Below the pieces are notes generated by a model. The model did no database searches. It had not been told where the DNA came from and worked only from the letters and a program-made list of their open reading frames with translations. Shown one piece after another: positions 25,982 through 35,059 of a stretch of 64,000 nucleotides of DNA; position 1 is the first letter of the stretch, and each line of letters opens with the position of its first letter. The stretch spans positions 992,001-1,056,000 of the forward strand of contig OX460916.1 in the NCBI GenBank assembly GCA_949788275.1. Direction: 5' to 3'. The position numbers were made by a program, and so were the translations under genes. The DNA comes from Weeksellaceae bacterium (GTDB lineage: Bacteria > Bacteroidota > Bacteroidia > Flavobacteriales > Weeksellaceae).

Positions 25982-26622
25982 GTGATCTTCTCTTCGGCAG
26001 CTCGCCAGAATTCATGTTCAAAATGGGAAGCCATTAAAAAGGCATCAGTCATTTTATCTCGTATGTCTGCCGTAGTTTTTGCAGCAATTGAATCACAAAT
26101 ACGAAGCGCTTCATTTACATTTTTTTCAAAATCTTCACCTGCGTAAGTAAGAATCCATTTTGAATACGGATTATTATTTAATTTAGAATGCTTTAGGATA
26201 TGTTGGCCAACTTTCATGTAAATCCAAAAGCAAGGTAGAGTAGCAGCAGTGGCAATCTCAACAGCATCAAAGCCAGCAACACTTTTTAAATAATGCACAT
26301 AGTGATGACAAATCGGTTGAATTTTTTCTTTTTCTACAATTGCGTATTCTAAAAAAAAAGATTCGTGTAATGCGCGTTCTACAATAATAGCATCTTCTCC
26401 AAAGCGGATATAGGATAATGCATCATCGATTGATGTTGATTTTGCCCCAATTGTAGCCAAAACGCGTCCGAAATGTTCTAAATAAATAGCATCCTGTTGG
26501 ATATAAAACTGAAATTTTTCAAGATCTAAATTTCCTTCTGCTAAGGCTTTCAGAAAGGGTAAGTCGATGATTTTGTCATAGATAGGTTGAGCTTTCTGCC
26601 ATGTTGTTTCACTCCAATTCAT
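25966..26622 (-). CDS. tenA: thiaminase II (aminopyrimidine aminohydrolase)
   Basis: Salvage enzyme that hydrolyses 4-amino-5-aminomethyl-2-methylpyrimidine, a thiamine breakdown product, to HMP. All-helical 218-residue protein of normal length. LPCFWIY places the catalytic cysteine at 131, so this is the TenA_C class. FYIQQDAIYLEHF and SKWILTYAGEDFE are family blocks. Fourth of five genes downstream of a TPP riboswitch; it overlaps thiD by 14 nt and the HAD gene by 16 nt. Confidence 0.92.
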   Translation of the reverse strand: MNWSETTWQKAQPIYDKIIDLPFLKALAEGNLDLEKFQFYIQQDAIYLEHFGRVLATIGAKSTSIDDALSYIRFGEDAIIVERALHESFFLEYAIVEKEKIQPICHHYVHYLKSVAGFDAVEIATAATLPCFWIYMKVGQHILKHSKLNNNPYSKWILTYAGEDFEKNVNEALRICDSIAAKTTADIRDKMTDAFLMASHFEHEFWRAAEEKITWKRY

Positions 26623-27442
26623 TTTTTATCATTTTTAAAGGTTGGTGGAAATGATTTAAAGGGCCATTTCCTTTCCCTGTCCTTCCATCTTTTCCAGATA
26701 ATATACTTGCAAAGACATAGTGTTGAGCATGTTCAATAGCTGATGGAAGATTAAAACCCCTAGCGACAAAAGAGGCGATCGCAGATGATAGGGTACATCC
26801 CGAGCCGTGGATATTCACGGTCTCAATTTTCGTAGTTTCATAGCGCTGCTTAGAACCATCTTTCGAAAAAAGAATCGAGGTTAATTTTGGTGTGTTTAAA
26901 TGTCCTCCTTTTATAAGTACATTTTTACAACCCTGCGATAATATCAGTGGGCCAGCGTCTTCTATTTCGCGAAGATTTGTAATCTGAGTATTGGATAAGA
27001 TAGCTGCTTCGTCCATATTGGGTGTGATTAATTCGCAGCGTGGAAATAGTTCGTTTTGAATCACGGCTATGGTTTCAGGTTCAATTAAATAATCTCCACT
27101 GGTTGCTACCATAACGGGATCAAATATGAGCGGAATGTCGGGATATTGTTTTAAAGCCTCTATAATGGTATAGACCAATTCGGAAGTATGGACCATACCA
27201 ATTTTTATCGCATCAGGCATTATATCTTCCATCACCACATCAATTTGCTCTCTTACCGCTTGTAAGGAGATTGGGTAAATTGATTTTACACCTGTTGTAT
27301 TTTGAACGGGTAAGGCCGTTAAGACCGATGTAGCGTAGCAGCCTAAAGAAGAAATAGTTTTTATATCGGCTTGTATTCCTGCTCCACCACTGCTATCAAA
27401 ACCAGCAATGGTTAGTACAGATGGATATTTAAATGCAATCAT
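26609..27442 (-). CDS. thiD: hydroxymethylpyrimidine/phosphomethylpyrimidine kinase
   Basis: Phosphorylates HMP to HMP-P and HMP-PP for coupling to the thiazole. Ribokinase-fold protein of 277 residues. AGFDSSGGAGIQADIKT at the N-terminus is the substrate-binding block; VLIKGGHL and the anion-hole/general-base segment GSGCTLSSAIASF are intact. It overlaps thiE and tenA by 14 nt each. With ThiM and TenA this makes a pyrimidine and thiazole salvage route. Confidence 0.95.
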   Translation of the reverse strand: MIAFKYPSVLTIAGFDSSGGAGIQADIKTISSLGCYATSVLTALPVQNTTGVKSIYPISLQAVREQIDVVMEDIMPDAIKIGMVHTSELVYTIIEALKQYPDIPLIFDPVMVATSGDYLIEPETIAVIQNELFPRCELITPNMDEAAILSNTQITNLREIEDAGPLILSQGCKNVLIKGGHLNTPKLTSILFSKDGSKQRYETTKIETVNIHGSGCTLSSAIASFVARGFNLPSAIEHAQHYVFASILSGKDGRTGKGNGPLNHFHQPLKMIKNELE

Positions 27443-28070
27443 AAAGTAGTTTGTTTTTTAGTAACATGGTCGCTTTGTAAGGGTCTTTTGCTTGGCAAAT
27501 GGATGATACTACGGCAATACTATTAGCCCCAGCTTTTATCACATCGGAGATGTTAAATTGATTCATGTTGCCAATGGCCACTAAGGGTTTGTCGGTTTGT
27601 TTTCTTATTTGCTGAATTCCAGAAATACCCCATTCCACCACCGTATCTTTTTTTGTAGGGGTAGAGAATACTGGACTAATACCCAAATAATTTGTAAAAT
27701 CAACCTCTTGATTTTGCAACTGTTCCATGTACTCAATAGAATAGCCAATTATTTTATTCGCCCATATTCGATGGATTTCACTTGGAGGAAGATCGCTATT
27801 ACCCACATGAATACCTTCTGCCTCAATAGCCATAGCGATTTCTAAATTATCGTTAATAAGTAAAGGAATTGCGTATTTCGTAGTGATCTCTTTAAGGCGA
27901 AATGCTTTTTCTTTAAACTGTTGTGCAGTGCACTTTTTTTCCCGTAATTGAATAATGTTTACTCCGCCTTTAATTGCTTCTTCAGCTACTTGTAAATAAG
28001 GCTTATGTAAGCAGGCTTCTTCTGTTAGCACTAAATATAAAGGGTAGGGGAAGTCGCTATGGGAGTTCAT
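27429..28070 (-). CDS. thiE: thiamine phosphate synthase
   Basis: Joins HMP-PP and thiazole phosphate into thiamine monophosphate. TIM-barrel protein of about 213 residues. IIQLREK, LLINDN, GIHVGNSDLP and ISPVFSTPTKKD are the usual ThiE blocks, the last being the pyrophosphate loop; VAIGNMN follows. I chose the ATG at 28070; the longer frame to 28079 uses TTG. That start gives a 14-nt overlap with thiM, the same overlap seen at the next two junctions except the last (16 nt). Confidence 0.94.
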   Translation of the reverse strand: MNSHSDFPYPLYLVLTEEACLHKPYLQVAEEAIKGGVNIIQLREKKCTAQQFKEKAFRLKEITTKYAIPLLINDNLEIAMAIEAEGIHVGNSDLPPSEIHRIWANKIIGYSIEYMEQLQNQEVDFTNYLGISPVFSTPTKKDTVVEWGISGIQQIRKQTDKPLVAIGNMNQFNISDVIKAGANSIAVVSSICQAKDPYKATMLLKNKLLYDCI

Positions 28071-28863
28071 GCAGGTCAATTTTTAGATTTGACGTGAAGG
28101 CTTCCTCTGAAATGGAATACAACAAATCGAGGATATTCATTTGCAATGTACCTGGACCCTTCGATTGTTTCTCTGCAAGTTCGCCCACTACACCTATTAA
28201 AGAAATAGCGCTTACTGCTGCTTCAAAATAATTGGAATTGGACCCTATAAATGCCCCACTTAAGGCGGTCGAGGTACACCCAAGCCCTGTTACACGGGTC
28301 ATCATTTTATGGCCATTCTTAATCATTGCCATCTTTGTAGAACTTATTACATAGTCCACTTCACCTGTAATACATACCACCGTATGGTATTGTTTTGCAA
28401 TCTTTTTTCCAGCCTCTACAGCATCTCTACTTTGGTGTTTACTATCAACGCCATAACTGTCCGAAAAATTGGCTTCCGCCAACGCTATAATTTCTGAGGC
28501 ATTCCCTCGAATAACCGTAGGATTATTTTTCAGCAGTTCTCTAGCACTAACCGTTCTGAATTTACTTGCACCAGCACCCACTGGATCTAATACCCAGGGT
28601 TTACCGAGCTCATTAAAAATTGAAGAAGCTAATGTCATAGCTTCAATCCATTCCCGGTCTAAAGTGCCCATATTAACAACAAGCGCATTGGATATCAACG
28701 CTAATTCATTCATTTCATCTTCTGCTTTCGACATCAACGGTGAAGCTCCAATCGCTAAAAGTGCATTGGCGGTGGTATTCATAACCACGAAATTGGTGAT
28801 ATTAAGAACGAGCGGATTTTTCTGATGTACTGTACGCACATTTTGCCAAATTTTATTAACCAT
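28057..28863 (-). CDS. thiM: hydroxyethylthiazole kinase
   Basis: Salvages the thiazole moiety by phosphorylating 4-methyl-5-(2-hydroxyethyl)thiazole. At 268 residues it has the normal ribokinase-like fold. NITNFVVMNTTANALLAIGASP is the N-terminal signature (residues about 21-42), and VLDPVGAGAS and VTGLGCTSTALSGAF carry the nucleotide/substrate loops with the conserved Cys. First gene after the TPP riboswitch. No thiC, thiG, thiH or thiS is present here, so the operon is a salvage set. Confidence 0.95.
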   Translation of the reverse strand: MVNKIWQNVRTVHQKNPLVLNITNFVVMNTTANALLAIGASPLMSKAEDEMNELALISNALVVNMGTLDREWIEAMTLASSIFNELGKPWVLDPVGAGASKFRTVSARELLKNNPTVIRGNASEIIALAEANFSDSYGVDSKHQSRDAVEAGKKIAKQYHTVVCITGEVDYVISSTKMAMIKNGHKMMTRVTGLGCTSTALSGAFIGSNSNYFEAAVSAISLIGVVGELAEKQSKGPGTLQMNILDLLYSISEEAFTSNLKIDLHELP

Positions 28864-28940
28864 AGATTATTTTTTTAATCCCCAGGTAATAATCTGATAT
28901 AAAGAAGACCTTCAATTATAAATAATACAATTGAATATAC

Positions 28941-29012
28941 TTTTCCCTACGCTAGTTTAAACTAGATCAGGTTCAAAGAGACTCTCTCAATTCTTTTTAC
29001 AGAATACCCCTA
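28941..29012 (-). ncRNA. TPP riboswitch (THI element)
   Basis: On the minus strand: GGGGTATTCTG at the 5' side (around 29010-29000), a GAGAGAGTC segment, then the invariant GAACCTGATCTAGTTTAAAC and TAGCGTAGGGAAAA at the 3' side (28960-28941). It precedes thiM by about 78 nt, leaving room for an expression platform. High TPP should shut off the five salvage genes. Confidence 0.93.
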
Positions 29013-29220
29013 AAGCTGGAATAAAATTAACGATATTATTTCAATTATTTACCATGTTGTATAAAATTATTCCGAATTCCAATATCCGTTAAGTTGAAGA
29101 ACTATTCGGGCAATGCGAAGTTATCGCATCCATTAAGAATAGTTAGAAATGTTGACTTTTTGTCGAGTATCGAGGACAGTAGATCGGTATACGACGTCAT
29201 TAATCTATATCCGTAGCGCT

Positions 29221-30798
29221 TTACACCTCGAAATTTTTCTCCAACAAAAGATTTTCCATGCAGTATTCCGCCAAAGCGGTAATGGTTAGAAAAGGATTTA
29301 CACCTGTGCTGGCAGGGATTAAGGAGCCATCGACTACGAAGAGGTTCTCGTGCAGATTTAGTTTTCCAAAAGCATTGGTGGCTTTATTAATGACAATTCC
29401 GCCCAGTGGATGATAGCAAATATCGTGTCCGAATCCATTGTGAAAAAGCAAGTGTGATCGCGTACCACCATTCGCTTTATTCATTGTTCGAAGGAAATAT
29501 TTGGCATTTTTCTTCATCTTTTCGGTATGGGACAAATCCCATTTTAAATCCAAGTAATTCGTTTCTGGGTTAAAGGTCACTTCGCCAGGCTTATCCACCT
29601 TATTAATCATAAGATAAAGCGTCGTAGCTGCATTCAGCCCCATGGGTAAGGGGGCAATTTCTGTAAAAAACGAATGTTTCGGGTCGTCCCAGTTGTCAAT
29701 TCCACCCACGGGAATGGTCGAGTGCTGAAATCCTGTACCCCCCGAAAAAGCATTCACCCAATTACGCCCGGTCATAAAGTTACCATTGTTGCCCCAGTTT
29801 TGTCCAACCGCCTTATCTAACGGAATATGGTTGATATGCTGAGAACGCAATAATAGCTCTAAACTTCCCATGGTACCGGCGGCCAGAATAAGTTTCTGAC
29901 AACGAATTTTAAATGTTCTACGCACCACACCTTGGGTATCGATCTGGTTCACATTTAAGGTGTATGTATGGTCGGTATTCAACACAAAATCTTTCACATC
30001 ATGCAAGTCGAGAATTTCTAAGTTACCCGTTGCCAAGGCCTTTTTTAAATAGGTTTTATCTAAGCTCTTTTTTCCAAAATTATTCCCATAAATGACTTCA
30101 CCCGCTAAGGCCGATCGAGGAACTTTTTCCGCATATTCATCTTCCATATAGGCAAAATCGTACACATTGGGAACGCGCATAGTTTTAAAACCAGCTTTAA
30201 CCGCTTGTTCTTCACCAACCCGATTGAATTTATAGAAAGAACAGCTCTTTAGAAATTCCTCTCGAGGCAGGTTAACTTCCAATTCTTTCTGAGCCAACGG
30301 AAAATACTTTGAATAGAAAAGATCCGCATCCAATTGCGGAAATTGGGTTTCAAAATAGGCTTTTTTAGGGACAACAGCCATCCCGCCATTCACCAAAGAC
30401 CCACCACCAACACCACGGCCCACCCAAATTTTAATATGCTCAAAATCGATTCTATCCAAGGCGCCTGTGTAGGGTTTCATCGAAAAAACATTCATAAAAG
30501 GAGCAATACTCCGTTTTTTCAGCCAAGCAGCACTCTTACCCGGGTTAATCATCGGCGAAAACTGCTCACCCGATTTTTCCCAATTCAAGCCCATTTCTAA
30601 TAAACACACTTTTTTGCCCGCTTCGCAAAGTCGCAAAGCAGCTACAGCGCCACCATAGCCCGAACCAATAATAACAATCGGCTTCTCAACAAGTCCATCG
30701 TCGACTAGAACGCTACTTGAAAATCCATAACTCGAGTTTAAAAAAAATAATGCGCTAAAGCCTAAGCCTGTTTTTTGAATGAATTCTTTTCTGTTCAT
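29221..30798 (-). CDS. GMC-family FAD oxidoreductase (cholesterol-oxidase-like)
   Basis: FAD-dependent alcohol oxidase or dehydrogenase of 525 residues. A signal-like N-terminus (residues about 1-30, ending in a Ser-rich stretch) suggests export. FAD-binding GSGYGGAVAALRL at about 45-57, VGRGVGGGSLVNGG in the active-site region, and the GMC C-terminal block NPFLTITALAEY; the preceding CYHPLGG has the likely catalytic histidine. Sterol or long-chain alcohol substrates are typical of relatives but unproven here. Its start codon overlaps the stop of a 45-residue ORF (ATGA), suggesting coupling. Confidence 0.85.
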   Translation of the reverse strand: MNRKEFIQKTGLGFSALFFLNSSYGFSSSVLVDDGLVEKPIVIIGSGYGGAVAALRLCEAGKKVCLLEMGLNWEKSGEQFSPMINPGKSAAWLKKRSIAPFMNVFSMKPYTGALDRIDFEHIKIWVGRGVGGGSLVNGGMAVVPKKAYFETQFPQLDADLFYSKYFPLAQKELEVNLPREEFLKSCSFYKFNRVGEEQAVKAGFKTMRVPNVYDFAYMEDEYAEKVPRSALAGEVIYGNNFGKKSLDKTYLKKALATGNLEILDLHDVKDFVLNTDHTYTLNVNQIDTQGVVRRTFKIRCQKLILAAGTMGSLELLLRSQHINHIPLDKAVGQNWGNNGNFMTGRNWVNAFSGGTGFQHSTIPVGGIDNWDDPKHSFFTEIAPLPMGLNAATTLYLMINKVDKPGEVTFNPETNYLDLKWDLSHTEKMKKNAKYFLRTMNKANGGTRSHLLFHNGFGHDICYHPLGGIVINKATNAFGKLNLHENLFVVDGSLIPASTGVNPFLTITALAEYCMENLLLEKNFEV

Positions 30799-30932
30799 AC
30801 CCCATCAATTTCAAAAACTGTGCGAAAAGCGTTATAACCATAGGCTGCATTCAGCTTATGGGGTGCAATAAGGGCATCCATCCAACGTATTCGCCGTTCA
30901 ACATAGCTAATCGCCTTGGGCATAGCCTCCAT
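30795..30932 (-). CDS. 45-residue ORF translationally coupled to the GMC oxidoreductase
   Basis: A short open frame from ATG at 30932 to TGA at 30795 encoding 45 residues (begins MEAMPKAISYVERRIRW, ends VFEIDGV), with a 4-nt ATGA overlap into the GMC gene. It is basic in the first half and has no signal peptide or membrane segment. I do not recognise it. It could be a small subunit or leader, or the 3' tail of a lost gene. A purine-rich stretch precedes the ATG. Confidence 0.45.
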   Translation of the reverse strand: MEAMPKAISYVERRIRWMDALIAPHKLNAAYGYNAFRTVFEIDGV

Positions 30933-30994
30933 CTTTAGCCCAATAACAAACGTTAAACTTTTCACAGAAAACCCATTTCTTCAAATCTTTATTG

Positions 30995-31113
30995 GGGCGC
31001 CCCGCCATTTTTTATGCTGTCGCAACAAAATGGCGGCGGGCTTTTCGCACTCGCTCTTTTACGCCACTTCGTTCTGTAAAAGGAGCTCAAACAATGCTTC
31101 AATCCCTTGCGCA
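30995..31113 (-). repeat. structured intergenic element, copy 6 (long-arm subtype b)
   Basis: GGGCGC at the left, arm CGCCATTTT / AAAATGGCG, body GGGCTTTTCGCACTCGCTC and right end CAATCCCTTGCGCA. About 90 bases of the body are nearly identical to copy 4 at 21.2 kb, while the arm differs. Confidence 0.75.
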
Positions 31114-31200
31114 GATGGGGGCAGTGTAGAGGAAATCAATAAATAAGAATATCAATTCATTTAAATCAACTAAAAAAGTATTATTTTTCAACTAAAAACA

Positions 31201-31791
31201 ATGAAGTATGCACTGTTAACCTTTATTTTAGTGTTTCAATCGTGTGTGGTATCACCTAGATATGATTTGAAAACCATTGCCGTTTCTGAATCATTGAAAA
31301 TTGATCCCCATGCGGGCTATGTCTTAGTGAAGAATAATTTTCCAGAGAACACGGCCAATTTATCGACGACTATTGATACCGATTTTAGAGGTTTGTTTTC
31401 GGATATTGCTTTAAATCCCCAATTCTTAGCGTTTGAAAACAACGGATTTCTATTGAATATGAATTCGGAACTGGCTGATGTTATTAAAAATGAATCCAAT
31501 AAGCGCTACCTCATTCTGGTTCAATTGGTGCTTAAACCAGCATTATCCAACACCAAGTATTTTTCTAAGGTAACCGTTTACAAAAACAACTCTAAAAGAG
31601 AATACCATGTCATTATACGATTAATCGACCTTGAACTGAAACAATCCCTTTACACAAAGGAAGCCATGTCCGCGATCAAAATTCTGTTCGATTATTCCAC
31701 TCTTTCAACGACAGAGCAGACACAACTTATCAAAACCTACTACAAGGTCATGGATGATTTTAAAAAGTATATAGTCGAAAAGAAGAAGTAG
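31201..31791 (+). CDS. lipoprotein of unknown function
   Basis: Not recognised. A 196-residue protein with a lipoprotein signal: hydrophobic LLTFILVFQS followed by the acylated Cys at 15. The mature part has no known motif; it is mixed alpha/beta with a charged C-terminal helix ending EKKK. It has a loosely similar layout to the lipoprotein at 46025-46654 (a hydrophobic beta strand mid-protein, then a LE/LN-L segment before a final KTY-KxMxx helix). The two flank the defence island. Envelope location inferred. Confidence 0.6.
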   Translation: MKYALLTFILVFQSCVVSPRYDLKTIAVSESLKIDPHAGYVLVKNNFPENTANLSTTIDTDFRGLFSDIALNPQFLAFENNGFLLNMNSELADVIKNESNKRYLILVQLVLKPALSNTKYFSKVTVYKNNSKREYHVIIRLIDLELKQSLYTKEAMSAIKILFDYSTLSTTEQTQLIKTYYKVMDDFKKYIVEKKK

Positions 31792-31811
31792 CGATTAAAG
31801 CAATGAATGGG

Positions 31812-31835
31812 GTAGGGGCGAATGGCAATTCGCCC
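31812..31835. repeat. solitary REP palindrome
   Basis: GGGGCGAATGGCAATTCGCCCG, an isolated core about 20 bp after the lipoprotein stop and 60 bp before the end of mcrC. No neighbouring unit. Confidence 0.75.
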
Positions 31836-31897
31836 GCGTTGCTATTATTTAAGCTACATTATTTTTAGTGAAGGAGAACAGAAGAAAGTTAAACAAT

Positions 31898-33145
31898 TTA
31901 AACACTGCTTCTAATTGCTGCATTAATCTGAGCTACAATTTCATCTTGCCAACTATTAACATCTGAAGCAGTGGCTATTTGTATAATGCTACATTCTTTA
32001 TTAGACATTTCACCGTGAAATTCAGAACTGTAATAAATGCCTTTTTGAATTGCGTGTTGATGATAGGGATAAACAAGAGCTACTTTTTTCGCTTGATAGA
32101 ATCGATGATAAACATACATTTGGCGAAGATCTTCTGGAGACGGGTTATAACCATTTAAATTTTTCCATTTCGTATCCAAGACGTAATTCTCCAAAGATTC
32201 TTTACATTTCAGGATTATGTCAGGACGCATCTTCGATGAATAACCGCTAACCGGTTTCCAAAAGCTCTTAGTGACTTGTGATGAAATGGTGTAGGTTTTT
32301 AATTTTCTTTTTAAAGTGACTAGAATAAATTGCTCCCATAAACTGTTCATATTAAACATCAACGCCAATACATCATTTCGTCCCTTTGAAATAGCTGGAT
32401 GATGATTAAGGAGTAATAATTTAGCAATCTCTAAGGCTGTTTGATAATGCTGATTCTTTCGATCAAATACAATTTTTTTAAAAGTGGATTCATTCACTTT
32501 GATATCCTTCATTTCAGGAAAATTCAAACACAATGAACCTATTTTTCCTTTTATGAAAGGATTTGTGTTGAGATGAGCTAAAAGCTTTAACGTCTTATAA
32601 AGGATTTCGTGTATCGTATGCTCATCTGAATATTGAGTATACGTTACATAAAAACGTTCTTTGTGAACCAAATTTTGAGCAATATGTTTTGAGAATTTTA
32701 AAGTCCCTTTTAAGGCAGTTTGATTCCCTTCATTTTTTCGGTATCTTTTGATTAATCCCCTGTGGATTAAATAGTCCAATTCGCAAATAAACAATTCAAA
32801 GTATAGTTCCAAAATTGAATTTGGTTTTAGCTTTAACGAACTCGAACCGGTCGATTTTACATCGAATCCCCAAACGGTTTTAACCATCCCAATTAATAAA
32901 TTTCGCCACTTATCTTCACCGGCTTTATCGGCTTTTGGTAGAACCTCAATGGTTGTTTTACCAATTTGAATAATCCCTACATATTCATTGAATTGCACCC
33001 CATTTTTAATTAATTTAAAAAAAGGGGTATAACGACCATGATAAGTTTCTAATGCATCATGAAGCTGCTTTTCGTTCTCATTTTTTAAATTGAAGGAAAG
33101 CTTTTGATGTTCGAAAACGGTGATGAGATTCTGTTTATTCAACAT
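31898..33145 (-). CDS. mcrC: McrC-like nuclease subunit of an McrBC system
   Basis: Nuclease partner of the McrB GTPase in modification-dependent restriction. A 415-residue protein with the N-terminal McrC domain (YVGIIQIGKTTIEVLPKAD, positions about 55-73) and a C-terminal PD-(D/E)XK site: RPDIIL followed by VLDTKWKNL, giving D..DxK. It starts 1 nt after the mcrB stop, and is the last gene of the island. The 3' side has no clear terminator before the solitary REP palindrome. Confidence 0.88.
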   Translation of the reverse strand: MLNKQNLITVFEHQKLSFNLKNENEKQLHDALETYHGRYTPFFKLIKNGVQFNEYVGIIQIGKTTIEVLPKADKAGEDKWRNLLIGMVKTVWGFDVKSTGSSSLKLKPNSILELYFELFICELDYLIHRGLIKRYRKNEGNQTALKGTLKFSKHIAQNLVHKERFYVTYTQYSDEHTIHEILYKTLKLLAHLNTNPFIKGKIGSLCLNFPEMKDIKVNESTFKKIVFDRKNQHYQTALEIAKLLLLNHHPAISKGRNDVLALMFNMNSLWEQFILVTLKRKLKTYTISSQVTKSFWKPVSGYSSKMRPDIILKCKESLENYVLDTKWKNLNGYNPSPEDLRQMYVYHRFYQAKKVALVYPYHQHAIQKGIYYSSEFHGEMSNKECSIIQIATASDVNSWQDEIVAQINAAIRSSV

Positions 33146-33146
33146 A

Positions 33147-34520
33147 CTATTTATTCATTAATAGCCTAATGGCATGCTCGAAGCCTGTCATATTATTTCG
33201 ATGATTGATGATTTCATATGACTCATTTTCTTCAAATTGCGAATAATCCAAATGTTCAAAATTAGCGAAAACAGAATCTTGCTCAATCTTTTTAATAAAT
33301 CCTGCACCTAAAACCAATCCAATCTTCGCGTAATCACCAAAGAAGTATTCTTGAAGCAATGGAATTATATTTTTGTAGAAAGAGTCAATCAAGGTAGTTT
33401 CATCTTTATTTATAAAATAAGCATGACCAATTAGATGATCTCGATTTAACAATTTTTCGATTCTCTTATTAATAGTTTCTAGAATTTCAGCTGCTTTAAA
33501 ACCAAATAGTTCTTGTTTTAAACCTTCTAAATCATATTTCGGTGGCGTTTCTTCAAACACAAATCTCCTGCGCAAAGCGGTATCCAAAGCTTCTACACTA
33601 CGATCGGCTGTATTCATCGTTCCAATGATATACAGATTAGCAGGCACACCAAATTTCTCTTTAGAATAAGGTAAAGTTACCTCGATTGCCTCATCATTCC
33701 CTAAACGTTTATCTTCTTCAATCAATGTGATTAATTCGCCAAAAATTTGTGAAACATTCCCCCGGTTAATTTCGTCGATGATTAGAACATAGGACTTTGG
33801 AGTCAATGAAATATTTTGAGAATTAGATGTTTTTTCAGTATTTATTTTATTGTTGATGTAATTAATAACTGACCAATATGCTGTAGAGTTTGATCCACCA
33901 ATAACTGCTCTAAATTCCTTGTCAATATTCTTTAATTTAGATAAATCAGGATAGGCCTCTTGTAATTTCTGTGCTCTTGAATATGAAACGGTATATTCTT
34001 TTGCATTATCGGAATAATTAGGTTTCAGGATTATATTTCCTCTTTCTGAGATTCCAATTACTTTTTGTTCTAAACCATTCGTTAATATTGGAAGAAATAG
34101 ATGTTCATTTTTTTCAATTTGTTGATTTGCTTCTGAAATAAGCTCGTCAAAAGCATCATCGAATGAATATTCTGTTAAAACTTCAAGCTTTTTAAATTGT
34201 GACTTGTGCGCATTTTTACATAGTTCTTTAAAAATTCCATCTTTCACTTCATAAACAACACTTTTTGCTCCGTCTTCATCTTCTTCAATGACAGGTTTTA
34301 TTCCTTCAATAAAATCCTCATACGTCATACTTTGATGGAATGTGGTAAACACAATTTGACCTTCGTCTACCAAGCGTTCGTATTCAAATTTGATGATATT
34401 CCTCGCTTGGTTTAAATCAAACTCAGGATTGGCCATCTCAATAGCTTTATTCATCGTATTGTACGTTTTTCCTGTTCCAGGAGGTCCGTATAGGATTTGG
34501 TTAAGGGGAAAATATTTCAT
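33147..34520 (-). CDS. mcrB: McrB-like AAA+ motor subunit
   Basis: NTP-driven translocase of McrBC-type restriction. Walker A GPPGTGKT lies at residues 12-19, almost at the N-terminus, so the protein has no separate N-terminal DNA-binding domain. TFHQSMTYEDFIEGIKP follows, then an insertion of about 150 residues before Walker B (VLIIDEINRGN, about 243-252). NTADRS after GTM is the McrB-type sensor, and ALRRRFVFEE contains the arginine finger. The start overlaps the stop of the unknown 179-residue gene by one base (TAATG), which suggests that gene supplies a partner function such as DNA recognition. Confidence 0.9.
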   Translation of the reverse strand: MKYFPLNQILYGPPGTGKTYNTMNKAIEMANPEFDLNQARNIIKFEYERLVDEGQIVFTTFHQSMTYEDFIEGIKPVIEEDEDGAKSVVYEVKDGIFKELCKNAHKSQFKKLEVLTEYSFDDAFDELISEANQQIEKNEHLFLPILTNGLEQKVIGISERGNIILKPNYSDNAKEYTVSYSRAQKLQEAYPDLSKLKNIDKEFRAVIGGSNSTAYWSVINYINNKINTEKTSNSQNISLTPKSYVLIIDEINRGNVSQIFGELITLIEEDKRLGNDEAIEVTLPYSKEKFGVPANLYIIGTMNTADRSVEALDTALRRRFVFEETPPKYDLEGLKQELFGFKAAEILETINKRIEKLLNRDHLIGHAYFINKDETTLIDSFYKNIIPLLQEYFFGDYAKIGLVLGAGFIKKIEQDSVFANFEHLDYSQFEENESYEIINHRNNMTGFEHAIRLLMNK

Positions 34521-35059
34521 TATTGTATCGCTATTGAATATTTCATTATTTTTAATTTCTCGTTTTTATCACCAATGTTTTCTTCCCATTGAGTGTTTAA
34601 ATACGTTTCTAACAAATCATCATTAGTTGCAATGTTGTAAAGTTCATCGATATGATGGTTTCTATACGGAGAATTAGTTTGTAAGGGTAAATAATCATGA
34701 CAGCTTTTTAACCAAATCAATTGAAGTATTTCAAGGTTATCAATAATATCTTCATATTTAAAATAAACGAGTGTTGCGGGAGTTTGATTTTTAAACGCTT
34801 CTTTTTTCAGAAAAGGAATTTCAGGAATTTTCTCCATTTCTTCGTCATTTATCATTAAAGCCAACGCATTCGGATTAAGCATTAAAACAAGACGACGATT
34901 AATATTTACAGAAATTCGTTCACTAGAATTAAATGCTAGTCTCTTATCATTTTGAGCGAAATTTTCTGAAACTATAAGGGATTTTAATAATCCAAAAAAT
35001 AATTGAACGATTTCTGAATGATGAATTAACTCTATTTGATTTTTGATTTTTAAATTCAT
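34520..35059 (-). CDS. unknown protein wedged between hsdR and mcrB
   Basis: Not recognised. A 179-residue soluble protein with a helical N-terminus, a central beta-rich stretch (ISVNINRRLVLMLNPNALAL) and an acidic helical C-terminus. It overlaps hsdR upstream by 4 nt (ATGA) and mcrB downstream by 1 nt (TAATG), the tightest coupling in the island. Because this McrB lacks an N-terminal recognition domain, a target-recognition or regulatory subunit for McrBC is an attractive inference. No catalytic motif is visible. Confidence 0.6.
   Translation of the reverse strand: MNLKIKNQIELIHHSEIVQLFFGLLKSLIVSENFAQNDKRLAFNSSERISVNINRRLVLMLNPNALALMINDEEMEKIPEIPFLKKEAFKNQTPATLVYFKYEDIIDNLEILQLIWLKSCHDYLPLQTNSPYRNHHIDELYNIATNDDLLETYLNTQWEENIGDKNEKLKIMKYSIAIQ

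Noticed and set aside
34520-35059. Protein X as an Ocr/ArdA-type anti-restriction protein
   Set aside because: Not acidic enough overall and lacks the extended ArdA/Ocr pattern; it sits within the restriction operon rather than on a mobile element opposing it.
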